DNA of 64,000 nucleotides, taken from contig NC_073695.1 of the NCBI RefSeq assembly GCF_029784165.1, forward strand, positions 247,292,089 to 247,356,088. Direction: 5' to 3'. Every line of letters begins with the position of its first letter. Positions within the stretch are counted from its first letter, which is position 1. The translations under genes were made by a program, and so were the position numbers. Positions 57,901-64,000 of this stretch are shown here, one piece after another. Below the pieces are notes generated by a model. The model was not told the DNA's origin. It saw only the letters and a program-made list of their open reading frames with translations, and made no database searches. This DNA comes from Wyeomyia smithii (lineage: Eukaryota > Arthropoda > Insecta > Diptera > Culicidae).

Positions 57901-58199
57901 AAACTCCGTTCTAATTTGTATGCGATCTTAGAATCAGAATTTTAAATGGACAGAAATAAATTCCGACTATTGAACCACAATTGCCCGCTACGCCGTCGTC
58001 GTCGTTGTCGGGTGGAGTCTGTGCACTAGCGAGTTGTTCTGTTATAGAAGATAAAATGCGAACCCAAGCCGTGAAACGCGCGTTTTTTTCGTACATATAT
58101 CCTTTTCAAACCGTCGATCGAAACCAGGGCCGGTGATATGGTATTGCTGAACAAAATCTCAGCAGCAAGTGTTTCAACCCTGACGCCCATTAAGTCGTC
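54991..58199. other. Low-repeat host DNA, possible intron
   Basis: If the two minus-strand candidates belong together, this is the intron between them. It contains a GC-rich palindrome near 57740 and TG-rich patches near 56160, but no recognised domain or repeat element. Confidence 0.35.
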
Positions 58200-58397
58200 C
58201 TATTCTGCCTCGAACCAGAAGGTAGGTATAACGGATTCTGCTTTGCAAGTCCTACATCCAAGTAGTAAGTGGTGAATGTTCTCTCGCCCGAGAACAGTTA
58301 GGTGTGGCCTTCTTTGGCCTGCAATAGCAGTGCTGTTGTCGATCAGTTTAGGTCTGGAGCATGAAGTTTCCACCACCTTCAAGAGGCAAGGTGCAAC
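58200..58397 (-). CDS. Low-confidence candidate exon
   Basis: A strong minus-strand acceptor (CTTCATTCTTTCAG, ending at 58398) is followed by 65 open codons starting VAPCLLKVVETSCSRPKLID and ending at a TAG. Neither domain nor donor site could be assigned. It might be an alternative last exon or chance. Confidence 0.2.
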   Translation of the reverse strand, partial: VAPCLLKVVETSCSRPKLIDNSTAIAGQRRPHLTVLGRENIHHLLLGCRTCKAESVIPTFWFEAE

Positions 58398-59399
58398 CTG
58401 AAAGAATGAAGAAAAATCGTACGATTCAATGATAAACAATTTCAACTTCAGCTGGCTTTTGTCTCGTTCCGTCCTGTGGTGATCGATTCTGGTTCTTAAT
58501 TAAATTACGGTCCGAAGAATTCAGTGCCGCATGGTACTGGAGCTGAAAATGGTGACACACCGGTAGAAGAAGCAGCGACGGGGTGGCGTTGTTACCGGTA
58601 TTGTGCTTGTTTTGGTGCCTGCTGTCAAAGATCTACGCCCGTTCAGTTGAGTGACACATTTCGCTAGAGCCGTTTACCGGGGAGCGCGCGGGGTAAGAAC
58701 TCGCGCGCGGACCAAAACGTTGCTTCACTGAGTTGAAGGGTTTGGCTTTTGGGCTTCTTTGCAAGTTCGATTCGGTTTGGTTTGGGTTGGGTCGAGTGCT
58801 TGGTGGCGGTAAATGAGACTGGAGGTTTTTTGTTTGCTAGATCTTTATTTAGATCGAAGATTTTCTTCAGTACTTCTAGTTTAGCCATTAGTGGGTCCGG
58901 TGTCCGGCCAACCCGGCCGAGCGATATCAAATGTTGAAATCTGTTGAAATATGAGCAAACTGAATTCAATTAAGGTAATGGCTGTTGCGGACGGACCGCA
59001 GATTCAGGGTCAAATTGTAGTGGATTGTGCTGAGGATAAGTCGATATTGAGGTTAAACGTGTGTCAAGTGCGGTATGGATTTTAATTTATTTGGTGCACC
59101 GACTGTGCGGGTCTTATTTGAAAGGTCAACTGGCTGACGATCTTGAGAGATAATAAAAGTTTTGAGAATAAATTGGTTATTATACAACTTTATTTGTGTT
59201 TAAAAATCCCACAAAATGAGTCGTTTATTTTGGTGAAAATAAATATTTTGAGTAACATTTTTTAAACCTTTCATAGAGACATCCTGCAAAACAAAAAAAT
59301 CAATTTTTCTGATAAAATTTATTAGTACGTTTTAAAAATTTCATCCTGCAATAATGTTTTGGAGAAGTCTATAACGATGCAATTTTCATTTCATAGCTT
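58398..59399. other. Host DNA, nothing recognised
   Basis: A 101-residue minus-strand frame (58664-58969) is Lys-rich but has no domain or splice signals. The rest is AT-rich. Confidence 0.3.
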
Positions 59400-59403
59400 T
59401 TAA

Positions 59404-59558
59404 CCCTTCCTGAGAGTTGTGGTGCCCTTAGCCAGCTCGGAAGTGCGTAAAGTCTTCAAAGCCTTCAATGAAGCTAATCAAACGAAAAAGCGACGAACCC
59501 GACGACCATTTTGACGCGCCTCTGTTTTCGCTAGGGGCGCTAAAGTTCACAGGAATGG
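59404..59558. mobile_element. 155-bp TTAA-flanked MITE
   Basis: TTAA lies at 59400-59403 and 59559-59562. The ends CCCTTCCTGAGA and the complement of a CCATTCCTGTGA end are inverted. It is probably a piggyBac-type non-autonomous element. A related end (TTAACCATTCCTGTGAA) appears near 62907. Confidence 0.62.
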
Positions 59559-59562
59559 TTAA

Positions 59563-59911
59563 AAAGCAGTAGTCTTTCAATGATTGATGAAAATATGACC
59601 ACGTAGTTTATACACGGCTCTCTTCATGGGTTTCAATCGTTAAATTCATCTAGACTAATCGAATTGCCCATGAGAGTTTCCACGGCGAATTTCGTTCCAT
59701 CTCGATCAGACATTAATAGCAACCTTCCAGAATATTCTAAAAATTTTTGGCTGTGTAGGCTAAGCTAAATAAAATTGGGCAATTTTGAGGGTTTTTTTTG
59801 TTAGGGAATTAGAATTACGTTGTCCATTGATGTGAACTTTTGTAATATATATCCCAGTCAATTGCTATACGTGTCCCCTTGCAAAATACAATGACCACTA
59901 TTGTTGAGTGA
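59563..59911. other. Spacer, perhaps LINE 3' UTR
   Basis: Follows the LINE stop codon on the minus strand; no separate feature seen. Confidence 0.3.
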
Positions 59912-60652
59912 TCAGGTACCTGCACCGACACGCTCCCAGTCAGGTGAAATATGGTTTATGAAGCCAATCACCTTCCCAGGATTCAAAGACCAAATCTCTT
60001 TGGGCTGTAAACAGCCACTGCCAAGAAACCTTGATCTGCGTTTAAATAATGCACCACAACTGCACAGCAGATGTTCCGATGTCTCGCTTTCCATATTACA
60101 AAAGCGACAGATATCATCCTGAACCCGGCCAATGTTCTTTAAATGATATCTACTCGGACAGTGCCCCGTTACTAGGCCGACGTATGTACAAAGAGCTCTT
60201 TTGTTGAGCTCTAGGAGCTTTTTCGAATGATTCTCGTTTGGTGTGTTAAATCTTTTAGATTGGGAACACTTTTTGACATCAAACCAATTGGTTATCACCT
60301 TTTGTTCCTCCCAGCGTTTAAGCTCCATTTTCACTGCACAGTTTGATATACCGCAGAAAGGTTCTGGGCCGATAAACTGTGAGTTAGATCCTTGTTTTGC
60401 AAGTTCGTCTGCCTTTTCATTTCCACCAATGCCACAATGTCCTGGAACCCAATACAAATTTATTGAGTTTGTTTGACATAGCTGTCGCAATGTGAGAATA
60501 CATTCCCAGACAATCTTGGATGTACATTTTTAAGCATCAAGTGCTTTCAGTGCTGCTTGACTGTCAGAGAAAATACAAATATTTGCATGTATGTATTTCC
60601 TAGTCAGACATACATTCGCACATTCAAGGACTGCAAAAATCTCTTGCCTTTT
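59912..60652 (-). pseudogene. LINE RNase H domain and C-terminal zinc knuckle
   Basis: The minus strand from about 60650 reads QEIFAVLECANVC, then IFSDSQAALKALDA, a stop, then WVPGHCGIGGNEKADELAKQ. These carry the catalytic Glu and two Asp of LINE RNase H. The rest contains LCTYVGLVTGHCPSRYHLKN and a Cys-rich CRFCNMESETSEHLLCSCG motif. RNase H followed by this terminal zinc motif is typical of the R1/LOA/I group, a different LINE family from the other fragments here. The reverse transcriptase region is not present upstream, and the in-frame TAA near 60533 kills it. Confidence 0.82.
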
Positions 60653-61163
60653 TTAGGGTTTTTTCCAAAGTTAATCTTCACAAATATTTGAAAAGGTCTT
60701 TTTTTAAATCTATTTTTATATTATAAACATCGCCAAGAGCTAAGGAAAAATTCTCGAAGGATGGCTTATTGAAAATTGTCTTAGTTTAAAAAAATATTGA
60801 AAAAATTGAAGTTCAAGAGCCAGTTCGCCAGAACCGCAATCACCTTTCTGAGGGACGTTGTTTTGATGATTGAGCTGAAATTTTCAGCGTTTGTTTGTTC
60901 TAGGTAGGAAGTTTTGCCGAATTTCAATTTTTTTCATTGAGGTTAAGTGGGGTAAAACGGCCTTTGAAAATGATGTGTCCAAAAACGTCCAAATACTGAA
61001 AAGTGCAATAACTCCTGCTAGACATGATGAATTTTCCTGAAAACTTGTAGTATTATTCTACTCTAAGAGTACTTCAAAATGCATGGTCACAATACATGGC
61101 AAAGAGGTAACATGACGAAAAAAAATTCATTTTTCTTTTGAAAATTGTCAATTTTCAGGGTCA
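60653..61163. other. AT-rich DNA leading into inverted repeat
   Basis: It contains one GTGGGGTAAAACGGCC motif (about 60949) of the type repeated in the following structure. No gene. Confidence 0.35.
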
Positions 61164-62876
61164 TCGTACTCTTCTCAACATCGCTAGAAAAAATATCTGA
61201 ATATAGCGTTTTGTTGAGCAACTTAAGATTATTAATGTCATGTACAAGCCAAGTGTGCCAAATGGGGTAAAACGGCCCTAGAAGGTTTTTTTTCCAAAAA
61301 ACCCTCAAAATCACTAAAATTACTATATTTCCTGCTAGACTTAATAGATTTTGCTGAAAATTTGGATAATGACTATGCCTTACCAGAGCTTAGATACCAG
61401 AGCTTAGATGCCTTACCAGAGCTTAGATTACCAGAAGATATGCCATTTGGGGTAAAACGTTCCTTGAAGAACTTTTTTTCGAAAAATGCCGTCAAAATCA
61501 CCAAAACTGCAAGGACTCGGGTTAGACATGATAGATTCATTGAAAATTTAGATTATCACTCTAGTGAAATAAACACATACGGGCACGATGACAAAAGTGA
61601 CAAATAAATTTACATGACGAAAATAAATTTTTTTTTGGAAAATACTTGGCGATTTTCGGGGTGCTATTTTCTCTACAGAAAACAGTCCAGAACCCGAAGT
61701 TAGCATTTTAATAAACAACTAAAAAGCTTTTATTTGATAAAAAATCAAGATGCATCATTTGGAAACTGACTAAAAAGGACTAAAGTTTTTCTTGACTTTT
61801 TCACTAAGTTTCAAGTAAAGCATCAAACAAGGTAAAAAATATTTTCGATATGACGGTTGCGAAAATAAATAATTTCTACCGAGTTTCTACTTATCCGTGG
61901 AGCAAATAAAAGCATTATTTGCACGACTCCCTGCAATATTTATACAGGCAAAACTTAGCGTAAAGAAAGACGGTGCTTTGATGAACGTTGAAGAACATCA
62001 TGAGTATAAATTGTTAAGCATTAAAGTTCGAAGACGTGTTATTAAATGATTGCTTATTTTTATTAATACAACAGCAACCAGAGTATAATGTTTTTTTGGC
62101 CAACACTGTGGAAAAAAGCAAAGAATGAGACCGATGACAATAAACTTAAAAGTAAATCAAATTAAAAAGATGAACATGGAACTCAAACAATAACTTACTT
62201 CAGTCTTTCAGCAACCGTCTTATCGATAATGTCTTTTACCAGGTTTGATGCTTTTCTTGAAACCTGGTGAAAAGGTCAAGAAAAACTTTATTATTTTTTT
62301 ATTCAGTTTCCAAATGATGCATCTGGATTTGATGTCAAATAAAAGCTCTTTAGTTGTTTTATAAAATGCTAACTTCGGGTTCCGGACCTTTTCTGTAGAG
62401 AAAATAGCACCCCGAAAATCGCCAAGTATTTTCCAAGAAAAATATATTTTTTGTCATGTAAATCTATTTGTCGCTTTGTCATCTTGCCCTTAAGTTTCGT
62501 ATTTGACTCAGAGTGATAATCTAAATTTTCAGTAAATCTATCAAGTCTAACCCGAGTTCTTGCAGTTTTGGTGATTTTGACGGCATTTTTCGAGAAAAAG
62601 TTCTTCAAGGAACGTTTTACCCCAAATGGCGTATCTTCTGGTAATGTAGGTAGTTCTGGTAAGGTATAGTGATTAGCCAAATTTTCAGCAAAATCTATTA
62701 AGCCTAGCAGAAAATATAGTATTTTTTGTGATTTTGACGGTTTTTTGAAAAAAACCTTCTAGGGCTGTTTTACCTCATTTGGCACAATTGGCTTATACAT
62801 GACATTAAAGCTCTTGAGTTGCTCTACAAAACGCTATATTCAGATATTTTTTCTAGCGATGTTGTGTAGAGTACAC
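61164..62876. repeat. Large inverted repeat, ~670-bp arms around a ~400-bp loop
   Basis: The left arm 61164-61835 and right arm 62230-62876 are inverted copies. Shared landmarks are AACATCGCTAGAAAAAATAT at the outer ends, TGGGGTAAAACG repeats, AAAACTGCAAG-ACTCGGGTT, CACCCCGAAAATCGCCAAGT, and AGATGCATCATTTGGAAACT near the centre. Each arm holds multiple GGGGTAAAACG motifs (61264, 61449 and complements near 62615 and 62768). A TTAGATACCAGAGC-type microduplication sits in the left arm. Frames at 61362 and 62369 encode the same short peptide from the two arms and are judged shadows. Confidence 0.78.
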
Positions 62877-63094
62877 AAACTCAACAAAATTAAAATTATA
62901 GCTTATTAACCATTCCTGTGAATCTCCTTACCCCTAACAACCAACATTTTTTCAGTAACTTAGCTGAGTTGAAACATAACCAAAATTTACAGTAATGATT
63001 AGAAAGCTTTAATATGTAAAAACACAGATAATAGGTCAATAATGCTATGATACATTACATTTCTAGAATAGAAAAATCAGGCTACGAAATAACG
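62877..63094. other. Short spacer
   Basis: Nothing beyond a single MITE-like end near 62907. Confidence 0.3.
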
Positions 63095-63470
63095 GGAGTT
63101 TTCCTGATTCCTACTTAGTTCCTACTTCTCTATTACCGTGGTCAGTCACAGACTCTCATACTTTTACCTTTTTCCCTCTACACGCCTGTGTTATAGACTC
63201 TACTGCTCTTCTTTACCTAGCCTCGTTTAGTTACCCTGCAAGGTATTGGCAGTTGTAACTTCCGGGAGAGGTATTTAGTCAACTCTGTTCGAGTTGATTT
63301 TCTGGAATTTAGCGTGAGGGAAGGGTCAAGTAGGGGGATCGGAGAGAGCTTGAGATTAAACCCATGCATAAAAGTCTCTCAGACACCGTACGGTCTGATT
63401 CTACTAAGATTCGAACTCATGACCATTCGCTTGTCTAAGCGAAATCTGTAATCTTGAGGCTACGAGCTAC
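63095..63470 (-). mobile_element. tRNA-derived SINE adjoining a transposase gene
   Basis: On the minus strand from about 63470: box A-like TAGCCTCAAGATTACAG, then box B GTTCGAATCTT (63416-63406). These are followed by a body containing CTTCCCTCACGCTAAAT, CCAATACCTTGCAGGGTAACT and GAGCAGTAGAGTCTAT, shared with 6966-7200. This is the fuller of the two copies. It abuts the transposase pseudogene at its head. Confidence 0.65.
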
Positions 63471-63474
63471 ATTT

Positions 63475-64000
63475 GGAGTAGATCTTAAGCTTCAGGTTTG
63501 CCCAGAAATTCTCGCTAGACGCAGCTAGGGGACGTTGGGCGGGTTCGCCGACTTGGGTACCACATCGATATTCCATCTCCTCCAACAATCACTCCGAGTA
63601 GTAGGCGGACGCCAGATCCGGCCAGAATACCGCATCTTCGCCCTTATGTATATCTTGATGAACGACGTAATTTCCGGCAGACACTTCGACACTTCGTACT
63701 ATCAAATGTTCACGGCCAGTCCAGGACGAAAGAATAGCGGTTTTGGCATCCCCTTCTCGCCGATTGTCAGTCACAGCGGCATTCTCTTGGGAAACTTGTT
63801 GTGTGAAATGAACTTCACCTCGAAGCTCACTTCCTTGTGGGGGAAGTAAAACACGAAGTGCACTGCCAGTCGTTGCCATCTAAGGTGCGACAGGTTTCGT
63901 CGTTCATCCCTACGTGACCATCTTATTCAGCCGCTGAAACTGCATTATTACCTGCAACTCCGAGGCCACGTGTACGGGACTCGCCAGGTACTTTTTCACT
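63475..64000 (-). pseudogene. Tc1/mariner-superfamily transposase fragment, cut by window edge
   Basis: Minus-strand pieces in two alternating frames: MPKPLFFRPGLAVNI, a GEDAVFWPDLASAYYSE block with a catalytic Asp, NIDVVPKSANPPNVP, then SSENFWANLKLKIYSK. The PLFF-GLAVN, FWPDLAS, VPK-ANPPN and E-x-FWA-LK motifs are the C-terminal half of a Tc1/mariner-type transposase. Frameshifts and stops show it is dead. It continues beyond 64000, and its 3' end stops at the SINE (63470). Confidence 0.72.

Noticed and set aside
61362..62680. Related 81- and 103-residue frames on opposite strands
   Set aside because: They are the same sequence read from the two arms of the inverted repeat; no independent evidence of coding.
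1..64000. Endogenous viral elements, CRISPR arrays, rRNA or functional tRNA genes
   Set aside because: No viral protein motifs, no regularly spaced short repeats with unique spacers, no rRNA-like sequence. The only tRNA-like promoters are in SINEs.

Overview
The window looks like nuclear DNA of an insect, most probably a culicine (Aedes-like) mosquito. It is AT-rich and intron-bearing, has insect-type TATA/initiator promoters, and is packed with MITEs, tRNA-derived SINEs, Tc1/mariner (including DD37D), pogo-like and hAT-like elements and LINE fragments of kinds typical of mosquito genomes. The species call is inference. There are no prokaryotic operons, no CRISPR array and no rRNA.

Only one complete host protein gene is well supported: a secreted trypsin-fold serine protease (8446-9336, + strand, three exons). 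It has a TATA box and initiator 31 bp apart, and its second intron appears to be of the rare GC-AG class. Two further minus-strand open stretches behind good splice acceptors (54800-54990 and 58200-58397) may be exons of an unrecognised gene. GC-richer low-repeat blocks (1-1800, 9860-11570, 22000-24300, 41400-44400, 54600-59100) look like ordinary intergenic or intronic DNA with a few candidate promoter or leader-exon signals.

The rest is mainly transposon archaeology. From left to right: a dimeric MITE with (TG)n tracts (3811-6443); a SINE relic (6966-7200); the protease; a TA-flanked MITE (12748-13731); a pogo-like element with a transposase remnant (13929-14499); an hAT MITE with a perfect 8-bp duplication (14805-15178); a dead DD37D mariner (15552-16680) beside a LINE reverse transcriptase fragment; a mosaic of alternating inverted repeats (18.13-21.54 kb); a ~176-bp tandem array (25.3-26.76 kb); a SINE carrying a TTAA MITE; and then the most striking object, a four-level nest at 29.1-34.5 kb. 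There a mariner is split by a 5'-truncated LINE. The LINE is split by a foldback element and by a Penelope-like inverted-repeat element. The latter is split by a 1.9-kb solo LTR. The target duplications at three of the four junctions can be read directly.

The right half holds a 2.5-kb segment bracketed by a 23-bp exact repeat (36.4-39.0 kb), a pogo-type MITE (40.2 kb), small foldbacks, another LINE fragment (46.3-47.2 kb), MITEs and hairpins (48.7-50.7 kb), an apparently exact 448-bp tandem duplication (51.25-52.15 kb) next to two hAT-like elements, a LINE RNase H relic (59.9-60.65 kb), a 1.7-kb inverted repeat (61.16-62.88 kb), and a transposase pseudogene next to a SINE at the right edge. 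I see no multi-gene pathway and no convincing new molecular system. The novelty lies in element architecture and in the many long, near-perfect hairpins that could yield double-stranded RNA if transcribed.
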